From IMG/VR virus record IMGVR_UViG_3300020172_006270, positions 159,269-223,268 of that record: a DNA stretch of 64,000 nt. One strand, written 5' to 3'. Position numbers and translations under genes: made by a program. The notes under the pieces were generated by a model, which did not search any database, was not told where the DNA came from, and saw nothing but the letters and a program-made list of their open reading frames with translations. The stretch is from a virus. Below, piece by piece: positions 31,186 through 39,188 of the stretch; the first letter of the stretch is position 1; every line of letters begins with the position of its first letter.

Positions 31186-31587
31186 ATGAAAACATTTCAA
31201 GACTATGTGAGCTTAAAAGAGTTAGCAGCATACGATGTTGGCACTAATGTACTTGGCAATTCCAGCCTGGATGCCAATTCGGAAAAGGCTCTGACTGCCG
31301 CTATGCAGGCGTTCGAGGTCATAATGTCCAAGAACAGCCAAGCTGCCGCACAGTTCCTCAACCGTATGTCCGAAGTAATGCCCGAAATTAAAGCAATACT
31401 TCAGCAACATGGATTAGATAGTTTCAAAGACGGTAATTTCAAAACAGATATGCGAAAAGGAGCTTCAAAAGGCCGCAGGGTAATTTCAAAAGGTCTGGCC
31501 GATGTGTCTCCCGAAGATGTAAAAAATCATGGGACCGATGTATTGGCTACAAATTCCGCAGATTCTTTCCACAACCCAATTGGTTAA
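31186..31587 (+). CDS. Candidate internal head protein with targeting-like N-terminus
   Basis: 133 aa from the ATG at 31186. MKTFQDYVSLKELAAYD is the closest match in the window to the T4 internal-protein leader (MKTYQEFIAEA). The next 60 residues are helical and the C-terminal part is basic (KTDMRKGASKGRRVISKG). It lies on the plus strand inside the otherwise minus-strand head module. No enzymatic motif is seen. The basic tail would suit packaging with DNA. Confidence 0.72.
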   Translation: MKTFQDYVSLKELAAYDVGTNVLGNSSLDANSEKALTAAMQAFEVIMSKNSQAAAQFLNRMSEVMPEIKAILQQHGLDSFKDGNFKTDMRKGASKGRRVISKGLADVSPEDVKNHGTDVLATNSADSFHNPIG

Positions 31588-31669
31588 CAAAACCACGTCA
31601 GATAATTGTTGATCTTTTTGAATACATATGGATGCCTAATGTCCCGTTGTAACAAGGAGGAGCTTCAAT

Positions 31670-32587
31670 ATGGACGAACTTTGTGTTATCACCGTTTTTT
31701 TCAACCCTGCTGGCTTTACATCCCTATTAAGTAATTACTTCATCTTTGCCGAACAACTCAAGCGGCAAGGGGTGAGGTTAATCACCGTTGAATGTGCTTT
31801 TAATGGTGGTCCGTTCTATATTCCTGATGGCCCGGATGTCCATCGCTTGCGTAGCAATAGTATTATGTGGCAGAAGGAACGCCTAATAAACTATGGCGTT
31901 ACGAAATTGCCAGACGATTGCAAGTATTACGCTTGGATCGACTGCGACGTGCTTTTCCACTCAGAAGATTGGGCGCAGCAAGCCTGCGACAAACTCAAAA
32001 CGGCTGATGTCATTCAGCTATTCAAGAAGGTTTACTACATGCCTAAAGGCATGTTGAAGTACGACGGCAGCAAAATTCCAAACCTTCAAAGCGTTGCATG
32101 GCAATGGAAGATTCACAAGAATTGGCTACACCGTCGCCGCCAGCGTGAATTAAACTTTTCGGTCCCTGGATTTGCCTGGGCCGCTCGTCGTGATACTTTC
32201 AAAGAATTGGGTGGTCTTTATGACCGCAACATCGTTGGAAGTGGCGACACATTTTTCGTTGATTGCTACTTGGATTCGTGGGACATCCACGGATTTGCTA
32301 GTAAATTCAACGATCACATGAAAATAGACTTAATGAAATGGTGTGACGGATTACGAGCCAATAAGCCAGTGCTGGATTATATCCCCGTGGATATTTCTCA
32401 CTTGTGGCACGGCTCTTTGAAGAATCGTAAGTACATGGACCGCCATGACATTATTTTGAATTACGACTACAATCCAAGCACTGACATCACATTAGTCAAT
32501 GATGTTTACGAATGGTCTTCGGACAAGCCTGGGATGCACGATGACATCCGACAATACTTCTTCAACAGACAAGAAGACCAAGACTAA
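31670..32587 (+). CDS. GT-A-type glycosyltransferase-like protein
   Basis: 305 aa. AAGGAGGAGC precedes the ATG. Early strands (LCVITVFFNPAGF) are followed by YYAWIDCDVLFHSEDW near residue 95, a clear D-x-D motif in a GT-A setting, and by PGFAWAARRDTFKELGGLYD and a GSGDTFF segment, as in family-2-like transferases where the acceptor base and sugar pocket lie. The C-terminal HLWHGS is typical of related transferases. It probably adds a sugar to a host surface glycan or to a phage product. It is convergent with the zinc protein at 32584 (4-base overlap). Confidence 0.82.
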   Translation: MDELCVITVFFNPAGFTSLLSNYFIFAEQLKRQGVRLITVECAFNGGPFYIPDGPDVHRLRSNSIMWQKERLINYGVTKLPDDCKYYAWIDCDVLFHSEDWAQQACDKLKTADVIQLFKKVYYMPKGMLKYDGSKIPNLQSVAWQWKIHKNWLHRRRQRELNFSVPGFAWAARRDTFKELGGLYDRNIVGSGDTFFVDCYLDSWDIHGFASKFNDHMKIDLMKWCDGLRANKPVLDYIPVDISHLWHGSLKNRKYMDRHDIILNYDYNPSTDITLVNDVYEWSSDKPGMHDDIRQYFFNRQEDQD

Positions 32588-32835
32588 CGCTTGGCGTACC
32601 AAAATTGATGAGCTTTCTTGAGGATGTCCTCGGAAAGCTCAAAGCCGCACATATCGCCAACAACTGAATCCACGCCGCATAGCGGACAGATCACAGTTTT
32701 GTCATTGTCGGTATAGTCTTTAATTTCCGTCACGTTGAAAATCTTCAAACAGTGAAAACAACCGGCGTTAGTGGATTGCTCCACTAACTGCCGGTTTTTC
32801 ATTGCTAACGTGGGGAATTGTGTGATTCCTGTCAT
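32584..32835 (-). CDS. Small zinc-ribbon protein after the portal gene
   Basis: 83 aa. CFHC near residue 26 and CPLC near residue 50 form a four-cysteine zinc ribbon in the pattern AGCFHCLKIF...VICPLCGVDSV, which is widespread in small cytoplasmic bacterial and phage proteins of unknown function. The start overlaps the portal stop as TAATG, so it is made together with the portal. The C-terminal end is helical. Confidence 0.75.
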   Translation of the reverse strand: MTGITQFPTLAMKNRQLVEQSTNAGCFHCLKIFNVTEIKDYTDNDKTVICPLCGVDSVVGDMCGFELSEDILKKAHQFWYAKR

Positions 32836-35378
32836 TAACCCTCGTCGCCTACGCTATAGTCGATGTCTTCTCGGTCCTGCTCGGCTTCGTAGTCTTGAAT
32901 CTCAAGATCATACTTCTTGATGTCCTCTCCATCTGGCTCTGGAATATTCGCACCTTCAGGTGCCTTCGAGCCTGGATCAGCATCGGGCGTTTCATCTGCC
33001 CCAGAAGCCGTCGCCGTTGGTGGAGGAGGAGCGCCTGCCCCACCGCCTGCTGCCGCCATTGGATCACCGCCTGCCATCGGATCAGGCGACATGCCCGGTC
33101 CACCCGGTTCGGTTCCAAGTTCTCCCTGACCACCGCCTGCATCAGCCCCAGGAATGCCCACGCCCAATAGCTGTGGATTTTGTGCCAATACTTGCAGTTT
33201 GAGGTCTTCCAGCTTTTGCAACTTCAGACGTGCCAACATTTCGTCAGCTTCGTCTTCAGAAAACTTCAATATCTTTGTGACAATATCATAGTCAGCCATA
33301 AGCTGACCACTCTTTAACGTGCCAGCATTAGTATAGCGGGCCGTAACCACTTCCGCACGGGACAGTTCCCGCCAATCCGAAGGAGCCGTCATCTTGATCT
33401 TCAAGTCTTGATAGCTTTCTTCAGGATACCCTCTTAAATGCAAGTGGTGTTCTGCCATTTCCAGGATTCCATCCTCGAAGTGACTTTGCAGCCGCTCAAT
33501 CATGCGAGCGAATTTAACGTCTTGAGCAGACAAAGTAATTCTTGTCGCTCCTGGGTCTTCATTATTGAAATAGTTCTTCGGGAAATTCAAGCTGGTCAAC
33601 AACTTGTTTCTGAAGTAAACGGCGTCATCAATTTCACCCAGGTTTTCTGCACCCGGCAAAGTATCAATACGAGTGTTGCTATTTGGTCGAATTGGTAGCC
33701 AATAGTCCTCGTCCTGAGCAGGTGGTTGCCAGCGTTCTTCTACAGAATTCGCCCCAGGTGTTCCACGACCACTTGTAACCTTACGCTTGCGGAATTGATC
33801 CTTTAGTCGATCAATAAATGCTTCAGCCTTGAATGGAGGAAGCTGTCCAACGTCAATATAGAATACACGACGTTCTGGCGCACGGGTGAGTCGATAGACC
33901 ACCATTGCGTCTTCCATCAATCTCAAGCTGTGTGCCGGTCCACGGGCCGGTTCGATCAAGCTCTGGCCATACGGATAGAATGTCTTGCGATCATCGCCGA
34001 TTCGGAAGTGAACGATCTGACTCGGAGCGAACCGAATGGCTGTCGTCTGATTCAATTCCATTTCATTCTGGCCGGTGACTGGTCCCCGCACGATGGCCTG
34101 ATAATCGGGGCCTTCTTTACTTTGTTGGTACTCGATCATCTTGCCCTTCACCGTCTCAATGCGATACATCGTTTCGGGAGGCAATGGCATAGCCCGATAA
34201 ATGCCCTCTTTGGGATTGTCCGGGTTGATTACCATTTCAACGAACCAGTCTCCAGCAATGCACAGGTTCTTAAACCATGTCCAACCCTGTCGGTTCATAT
34301 TGAGCATCTTGCGATGCAACAACAGGAATTCTACTTCTTCACGGATTTCATCGTTGGCCGTAAGCACCTTGAAGATATTGCCATCTTCATCTTTTTGACA
34401 ATTGTGCAGGATCACAGAATCCGTGGCGAAGCATTTGTGTCCTTCAACTGAGATGTCGTAAACATCTTGCTCTGGTCCTTCCTCAACGCCTATGACTCTA
34501 CGGCGATCTTCATGCTTGTACAGAGTTCTAATCTCTGCTGGCGTGAAACCTTCTTTCTTGACCCAGCCATCTATTGATGACCAATCAAAATCCAGTTTTT
34601 TGGCAATTTGACGGGTGGTTAGTCCACCACCAATCATGCGAATCACCCTATTCACTTTTTCATATGCAGGGTTGCTTTTGCCAGTTTTCCAGTCGTCAAC
34701 AAATTGACGTTCGCTGATCCAGCCCTTCGTGAAGGTGAATAGGCGAGGAAATTGTTTATGTTTGAGTTCAGATGCCGCTGACAACCGATAGAATGGCATC
34801 AATTCGTCACCGAACCGAAGTTCTCCAGTTTCTACCCATGTTCCATCTTTCTTCAGAACACGATGATCTGAAGTAGCGGTGAACTTTGTCCCATTGTCCA
34901 TGACAATAGTTGTAGTTTTAGCTCGTTTGACGAGTCGTGGGGCGAAAGCCCAACCCAGGTTGTAGTCTTTTTTCTGGGCGTCATAACAGTAAACCAAAAA
35001 TCGTTCTTCGGCTCTCTTCTCTGCTAACTCTTTTATGGTAGTGAACCCGAACGGCGTAGCGATCTTAGTGTCACCGGCAACGCAGGCTTCGTCAGCAAAG
35101 ACCGTCATTGCCATTTCGATTTCCGGGACATTACGCAGACGCTCATACTCTTTATACCGCATGGAGCGGTTGGATAGAGTCGTCGTGTCGATCATGTCGT
35201 TGGTTTGACGGTAGCTTGTTTGGCCACCCGGTCCACCACCGCTTTGAAAATCCGTCCCTAGAGCTTCTGGTTGCGCAATACCAGCAGTCCCGAAGTTCTT
35301 AGGGTCTTTACGAGCCGACAGAGGGTCTTTCTCTGTGGCGTATGCGAACAATTTGAAAAAGTCTGACCAAAGTGGCAT
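32835..35378 (-). CDS. Portal protein (T4 gp20-like) interrupted by an intein
   Basis: 847 aa precursor. The exteins (residues 1-98 and 327-847) form a 619-aa gp20-like portal: PEIEMAMTVFADEA before the insertion, then VEFLLLHRKMLNMNRQGWTWF, PPETMYRIE, RAPERRVFYIDVGQLP and RITLSAQDVKFARMIERLQ, as in T4-type portals. The C-terminus is Gly/Pro- and Asp/Glu-rich. Residues 99-326 are an intein (separate entry). The portal is the dodecameric DNA entry vertex, so virion production would depend on splicing. It heads the minus-strand head module. Confidence 0.92.
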   Translation of the reverse strand: MPLWSDFFKLFAYATEKDPLSARKDPKNFGTAGIAQPEALGTDFQSGGGPGGQTSYRQTNDMIDTTTLSNRSMRYKEYERLRNVPEIEMAMTVFADEACVAGDTKIATPFGFTTIKELAEKRAEERFLVYCYDAQKKDYNLGWAFAPRLVKRAKTTTIVMDNGTKFTATSDHRVLKKDGTWVETGELRFGDELMPFYRLSAASELKHKQFPRLFTFTKGWISERQFVDDWKTGKSNPAYEKVNRVIRMIGGGLTTRQIAKKLDFDWSSIDGWVKKEGFTPAEIRTLYKHEDRRRVIGVEEGPEQDVYDISVEGHKCFATDSVILHNCQKDEDGNIFKVLTANDEIREEVEFLLLHRKMLNMNRQGWTWFKNLCIAGDWFVEMVINPDNPKEGIYRAMPLPPETMYRIETVKGKMIEYQQSKEGPDYQAIVRGPVTGQNEMELNQTTAIRFAPSQIVHFRIGDDRKTFYPYGQSLIEPARGPAHSLRLMEDAMVVYRLTRAPERRVFYIDVGQLPPFKAEAFIDRLKDQFRKRKVTSGRGTPGANSVEERWQPPAQDEDYWLPIRPNSNTRIDTLPGAENLGEIDDAVYFRNKLLTSLNFPKNYFNNEDPGATRITLSAQDVKFARMIERLQSHFEDGILEMAEHHLHLRGYPEESYQDLKIKMTAPSDWRELSRAEVVTARYTNAGTLKSGQLMADYDIVTKILKFSEDEADEMLARLKLQKLEDLKLQVLAQNPQLLGVGIPGADAGGGQGELGTEPGGPGMSPDPMAGGDPMAAAGGGAGAPPPPTATASGADETPDADPGSKAPEGANIPEPDGEDIKKYDLEIQDYEAEQDREDIDYSVGDEG
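34401..35084 (-). other. Intein inside the portal protein (228 residues, no visible LAGLIDADG domain)
   Basis: It starts with Cys99 in block A (CVAGDTKIATPFG), has block B FTATSDHRVL with the conserved T-x-x-H, and ends with block F VYDISVEGHKCFATDSVILH and terminal His-Asn, followed by Cys327 as the +1 nucleophile. All splicing residues are present. The region between blocks B and F (about 100 residues) has no LAGLIDADG or HNH motif but contains GGLTTRQIAKKLDFDWSSID, a helix-turn-helix-like segment. It is thus a mini-intein with a DNA-binding-like insert, inserted at a conserved portal site. Confidence 0.9.
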
Positions 35379-35392
35379 AATTTATCCCTCTC

Positions 35393-35421
35393 TAATTAAG
35401 TAAAGTACCGGCAGGTACAAT
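35393..35421 (+). promoter_or_regulatory. Possible sigma70-type promoter before 35466
   Basis: TACAAT followed by GCTAG at 35416-35421 resembles a bacterial -10 element, with a weak -35 (TAATTA) 17 bases upstream. It lies in the divergent gap between the portal and the sulfotransferase-like gene. Confidence 0.3.
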
Positions 35422-35465
35422 GCTAGTTATTAAGGTGAATGTGTTTTTTCTACCAAAGGACCGTA

Positions 35466-36077
35466 ATGAAGAAAATACTTTTCGTTTGCAGCCATCTACA
35501 TTCGGGTTCTTCTGCGTTATGTGACGCATTAAATCACCATCCTCGGATTCAGGGTTACAACTTAGCGGCTCGCAGTCCGTATGTTGGACCACCGAATCTA
35601 TTGACACTCACAGAGCAGCATCATAAGTTAGATAATCGGTCGGCAATTTACATGGATGAATTGCTTCATAATCATCACCTTTCAACGAAGGCAGCTTATA
35701 AAGAGTGTAAGTTCATCTATGTTGTGAGAGAACCTGCTGCTGTTTTGAATTTATTGATCGGTAATGAAAAAATGAAACCGTCCTTCGCCGTTAGGTATTA
35801 CACCTATCGACTCAGACGGTTGTGCGAGATGGCCAAGCGAACGCCTGGGGCTGTATTGTTGACTTGGGACGATTTAGTGGAGAATCGAGGAATTCCGCTG
35901 ATTGAAGATTACTTGAATCTCCGTCAGCCTATTTCCTACGACCCTACATCTTTGGCTCCCTTCAAAAGAACTTATTCTACCGATCTTGTCGGCTTGCAGT
36001 TACGCTCGAAAGTGGAAGATACCTACCAACGATACCTGTATTACCTGAAAAATCAAAATCTTCATTATTGGTCTTAA
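35466..36077 (+). CDS. Sulfotransferase-like protein
   Basis: 203 aa from the ATG at 35466 (AAAGGA upstream). The N-terminal ILFVCSHLHSGSSALCDAL resembles the 5'-phosphosulfate loop of PAPS-dependent sulfotransferases, and KFIYVVREPAAVLNLL resembles the 3'-phosphate loop with R-x-P. It is shorter than most family members (about 250-300 aa) and lacks an obvious catalytic histidine near the loop. It could modify surface glycans. Its 3' end overlaps the M14 peptidase gene on the other strand by 101 bases. Confidence 0.6.
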   Translation: MKKILFVCSHLHSGSSALCDALNHHPRIQGYNLAARSPYVGPPNLLTLTEQHHKLDNRSAIYMDELLHNHHLSTKAAYKECKFIYVVREPAAVLNLLIGNEKMKPSFAVRYYTYRLRRLCEMAKRTPGAVLLTWDDLVENRGIPLIEDYLNLRQPISYDPTSLAPFKRTYSTDLVGLQLRSKVEDTYQRYLYYLKNQNLHYWS

Positions 36078-37044
36078 TTGGCAATACTGGAGCTTCCTTG
36101 ATAAACCACAATACACCAGTCCAAGTTCGAGAGTATTCGCTCACGATTTCCTCTCGTGTAGGGTTTCTTTGGTGTGTTCCAAATTCCATAACAACTGCAA
36201 ATGCACCATTGCGATAATACCAGTCTACTTCGCTGCCATGAATGGGTCGGCCATACATATTGCAGGCACGATCCATTCTGTAGTCACACATCTTTCCCAT
36301 TTGTCCAACGATACGCTGGTAGTCAGCCTCGTTAGGACATTTTTGATTCGTGTCTCCGAACGGAGTTAAAAAGATGCGACCGAAAGTGTGTCCTGAAATG
36401 ACAGCGTTGGGTTTAATCTTTAAGAAGAAATCCTGTAGAGCTTGAATGCTAGGCGTCGATTTGTAAGTGGGACGGGACGGACCAGGGAAGTCACGATTAG
36501 GGTCAACTCCATCAACGTGGCGGCTGTGTGGATAACTGTCAGGAGAAACAACTGGAATGATGTAAATGTCTCTGGACTCAATCAAATCGGTAATTTCTTT
36601 GTTCTTCCCATAGCCAGCCAGGAGATTACCTGCGTAAGCCATGACGCAACCTGTGGACCAAGGTTCATTTCCGTGAATACAACCAGTGATAAGAACTCGT
36701 GGGCGATCTTTTACTTCAATTTTGTTGCATATTCTGATGTAACAAATATCAACGCCTCTTTTTGTTTTGCCATAGAATCCAACATCTGTTAGATCAGGCG
36801 CTTCTTCTTGCCATTTTTGAACTTGGTTTATAACTTCTGAATAGCTTAAATGCGGCGGTACTTGAACAGTAATGTTCGGCAAGCGTGGAGTTTTGGGTGG
36901 CTCAGGAATAACTTCAACAGGCGGTTGAACCTGAGTGATTGGTTGTGTCTGCAATTCACGATTATTGCGTGTTTTGACGTTGAATGCGACAAATAGGGCT
37001 AATGTGAGAACTCCTACGGCCCAACCTAAATTGAATCCTTTCAT
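35977..37044 (-). CDS. Membrane-anchored M14 zinc carboxypeptidase
   Basis: 355 aa. One N-terminal membrane segment (LGWAVGVLTLALFVAF) and a Pro/Val/Glu-rich stalk (to about residue 60) precede an M14 domain: zinc ligands in TGCIHGNEPW (H-x-x-E) and SGHTFGRIF (His), substrate arginine in VDPNRDFPG, and catalytic glutamate in VVMEFGTH. All key residues are present. The layout places the enzyme in the periplasm, where M14 enzymes can trim peptidoglycan peptides or proteins. Its C-terminal 30 codons overlap the convergent sulfotransferase-like gene. Confidence 0.9.
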   Translation of the reverse strand: MKGFNLGWAVGVLTLALFVAFNVKTRNNRELQTQPITQVQPPVEVIPEPPKTPRLPNITVQVPPHLSYSEVINQVQKWQEEAPDLTDVGFYGKTKRGVDICYIRICNKIEVKDRPRVLITGCIHGNEPWSTGCVMAYAGNLLAGYGKNKEITDLIESRDIYIIPVVSPDSYPHSRHVDGVDPNRDFPGPSRPTYKSTPSIQALQDFFLKIKPNAVISGHTFGRIFLTPFGDTNQKCPNEADYQRIVGQMGKMCDYRMDRACNMYGRPIHGSEVDWYYRNGAFAVVMEFGTHQRNPTREEIVSEYSRTWTGVLWFIKEAPVLPIKTNNEDFDFSGNTGIVGRYLPLSSVTASRQDR

Positions 37045-37094
37045 GTGCCTCCCTTGGCTTCAAATACTTCCGTGTACTCTATATATGGCACACG

Positions 37095-37102
37095 GTATTT
37101 AT
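37095..37102 (-). promoter_or_regulatory. ATAAATAC element before 37044
   Basis: CAAATAAATACCG on the minus strand lies about 50 bases upstream of the M14 gene in a divergent gap, matching the T4-late-like core seen before other genes. Confidence 0.3.
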
Positions 37103-37121
37103 TTGCGAAGGGCGTGACTCA

Positions 37122-37358
37122 ATGATTGGATTTACAAACTGGTTGAACAGACGAGACGAGAGTTTTGGTGGATCGGCTGGCGATCCATCAGGGGCCGGTT
37201 TGGATCAACCTGAGAATGGGGAAAGAGAAGTCGCTATTGAACCTAACTCTTCGCTTGATGGAAGTGATCGACCGCCTACTGCTAAAAACCGCAGCAAGAG
37301 AATTGTGGGTCGTGCTGGCGGTGTGATCTTCAGCAAGAAGAAATGTAACTGCAAATGA
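37122..37358 (+). CDS. Small protein with capsid-targeting-like N-terminus
   Basis: 78 aa: MIGFTNWLNRRDESFGG, then a Gly/Asp/Pro-rich disordered stretch and a basic end (KRIVGRAGG and KKKCNCK). It has the shared F-x-x-W-L motif with D-E followed by S. The tail is basic with a CNC pair. A strong hairpin follows directly. A packaged small internal protein is the best guess; no homologue is recognised. Confidence 0.65.
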   Translation: MIGFTNWLNRRDESFGGSAGDPSGAGLDQPENGEREVAIEPNSSLDGSDRPPTAKNRSKRIVGRAGGVIFSKKKCNCK

Positions 37359-37385
37359 AAAAAGCCCGGCAAATTGCCGGGCTTT
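37358..37385. terminator. Terminator between convergent genes
   Basis: A 10-bp stem AAAGCCCGGC / GCCGGGCTTT with an AAATT loop. The minus strand continues with TTTTTTC, serving 37390-38118; the plus strand with CTTTCTCGTT. Confidence 0.8.
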
Positions 37386-37389
37386 CTCG

Positions 37390-38118
37390 TTACTTACTTG
37401 GTTGGAGTATGTAATCTTTTGGATAGACCCCTTGTGGGCCATTTCTATCTACAATTGGAATCTCCGGTACTATTGGTCGGTATTTTTGTGGCACAATGTC
37501 GTTGTCGGCATACACCACACAAATCCACCCATCCCAACGACGGTTAAATTCTTCCATAGTCCAAGTGCGAATCTTGAGCGAACTATCGCTGTTGTTGATG
37601 TACTTGACTATTCCCTTTTGTTCGTCGTAATGCACCAAGGTCATTGCGTGACCTGGGACTGCGAACAAACAACCACGTCTTTCTTGGACAACTGACTTGA
37701 TGATTAAACTACGATCAGACCTACTTGTTGTCTGTTCGTATCTCACCCGTAGTTGTTTTAGTTTAGTGGCGGCACTGCTTGGACTAGCATAGCTTTTGCA
37801 ATCTGCTAAGTCAGTCATGTTGATTAGTTTTGGTTCTTCAGCGTATCGTCCGCAAGTTTCAAGCGAACACCATACACACTGAATTCCCGTCTTGTTGAAG
37901 ACACGATCCTTCATTGGGATCGGCACCATTACATCGGTGAGGTCTTCGTCCGCTTCTCCTTCATACTCAGCTACAGGATTCTGTACTGGAATGCCAGGAT
38001 TTGGATTTGGATATTGATGATTGGTAGTTTGTCCACGCAAAGTGTGTTTTGGAAGCGTGATTGCAACGCTGCTCAAAGCCACAACTGCGCAGGCTAAAAC
38101 CGCAAGCAACTTCTTCAT
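37390..38118 (-). CDS. Exported cysteine-peptidase-like protein with C-terminal tag
   Basis: 242 aa. The signal peptide is KKLLAVLACAVVALSSVAI. The body has GIQCVWCSLETCGRYAEE (cysteine at the start of a helix), GHAMTLVHYDEQ (histidine) and VKYINNSDSS (Asn), the order of catalytic residues in papain/C39-like folds. The last residues, IVDRNGPQGVYPKDYILQP, closely match the end of the serine protease at 51590-52489 (VKDRSGPQGTYKPEYILLP). So two exported proteins of different fold share one C-terminal motif. The peptidase activity is inferred from the pattern only. Confidence 0.7.
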   Translation of the reverse strand: MKKLLAVLACAVVALSSVAITLPKHTLRGQTTNHQYPNPNPGIPVQNPVAEYEGEADEDLTDVMVPIPMKDRVFNKTGIQCVWCSLETCGRYAEEPKLINMTDLADCKSYASPSSAATKLKQLRVRYEQTTSRSDRSLIIKSVVQERRGCLFAVPGHAMTLVHYDEQKGIVKYINNSDSSLKIRTWTMEEFNRRWDGWICVVYADNDIVPQKYRPIVPEIPIVDRNGPQGVYPKDYILQPSK

Positions 38119-38136
38119 GAGCCTCCTGCTCGTGCG

Positions 38137-38769
38137 TTAGTTGTTTACGTTCAGATACTCCTTATAAAAGACAAGTTCTCCAGGGGCCAGCAGCAAATAC
38201 TTTCGCCACATTAGCCAGAACTTCCATTGTCTTTTCATATACTTACAAATGAGATCACGTTGCTCATCTGCAAGGCTCGCCTCCGAACGATATACTGAAG
38301 ATATATAGCCCTGGCAGGACGATAAATGCGGGGTATAGATGCGAACGAACTGCTTCCAGAGCCAGTTTATCCGCCTTTTGGTGTGAAGTGTGCTTTCTGT
38401 CGTGTTTTCGTAGTAGTAACCATACAACTCAGGAGACATCGGTTGTCTAAATGAGTTGTGGTGTGAACTGATGGATTCTTGGTGATATGAAAGCAGCGAA
38501 TGGTTTGGCAATATAGTTGCCGGGTGATTGAAGACTCTATTCTTCTCTATTCGACATTCAGTCATGAATGGTAGCGCTTGCTCCTCCGAACACTGACTTA
38601 GATGCCAGTGCTTTATTGAGTAGTGATCGCTTGGCTTAAATTCCTCACAAATGGTGACGACTACCTTTTGGTAGTCGTCACCATTTGTATAGAGGAACAA
38701 AGAAGACGGAACGACTAGCCACTCTTTAATGAGATCGGTGCGGATTAAGTATTCAAGCGCAGGAGTCAT
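38137..38769 (-). CDS. Unknown 210-aa protein
   Basis: 210 aa, rich in His, Tyr and Trp. It has a short alpha/beta start (LFLYTNGDDYQKVVVTICEE), a middle HWHLSQCSEEQALPF and a helical C-terminal third (ICKYMKRQWKFWLMWRKYLL). There is no signal peptide. Composition and size recall glycan-modifying enzymes of phages, but no motif is certain. A perfect 19-bp hairpin lies inside its coding sequence (38647-38688). The gene is between two other minus-strand genes. Confidence 0.65.
   Translation of the reverse strand: MTPALEYLIRTDLIKEWLVVPSSLFLYTNGDDYQKVVVTICEEFKPSDHYSIKHWHLSQCSEEQALPFMTECRIEKNRVFNHPATILPNHSLLSYHQESISSHHNSFRQPMSPELYGYYYENTTESTLHTKRRINWLWKQFVRIYTPHLSSCQGYISSVYRSEASLADEQRDLICKYMKRQWKFWLMWRKYLLLAPGELVFYKEYLNVNN
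38647..38688. repeat. Perfect 19-bp inverted repeat inside a coding region
   Basis: ACAAATGGTGACGACTACC and its exact complement are separated by four bases (TTTT). It is the most stable hairpin in the window and lies within codons of the gene at 38137-38769. Neither strand has a T run after it, so it is not a standard terminator. Confidence 0.9.
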
Positions 38770-38776
38770 TCATTAG

Positions 38777-39136
38777 TTACTCGTCATCGTCGTCATCATC
38801 GTCATCGTCGAAGTCATCATCATCGTCGTCATCGTCGTCGTCCCAATCGTCATCGTCGTAGTCGTCGTCTTCATCATCGTCGTCATCGAGATCATCCTCG
38901 TCGTCGTCATCTTCATCTTCATCCCAATCGTCATCGAGGTCGTCATCGTCCTCGTCGTCATCGAGATCGTCATCGTCTAAATCATCATCGTCGTCGTCCT
39001 CGTCGTCGTCATCGTCGTCTTCGAGGTCGTCATCTTCCCAATCTTCGTCATCATCGAGGTCGTCCTGGGCAAAGACAATACGATCCTCTTCAATATCGAA
39101 ATCGAGTTCACAATCGCTATAGTACAGGCCGCTCAT
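38777..39136 (-). CDS. Asp-rich acidic low-complexity protein
   Basis: 119 aa from the ATG at 39136 (AAGGAG upstream). About 30 ordinary residues (MSGLYYSDCELDFDIEED, then IVFAQ) are followed by some 85 residues consisting almost only of Asp with some Glu, and a few Trp, Leu and Tyr. The charge is extremely negative. Such proteins can bind calcium or basic proteins, or mimic DNA. Codons alternate GAT and GAC, so it is not a simple recent slippage product. It is divergent from the lipoprotein gene at 39189. Confidence 0.75.
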   Translation of the reverse strand: MSGLYYSDCELDFDIEEDRIVFAQDDLDDDEDWEDDDLEDDDDDDEDDDDDDLDDDDLDDDEDDDDLDDDWDEDEDDDDEDDLDDDDDEDDDYDDDDWDDDDDDDDDDFDDDDDDDDDE

Positions 39137-39188
39137 GGGTATTCTCCTTTTTTGATGGTGACGGCAATACATATCATAGGAGGAGCCT

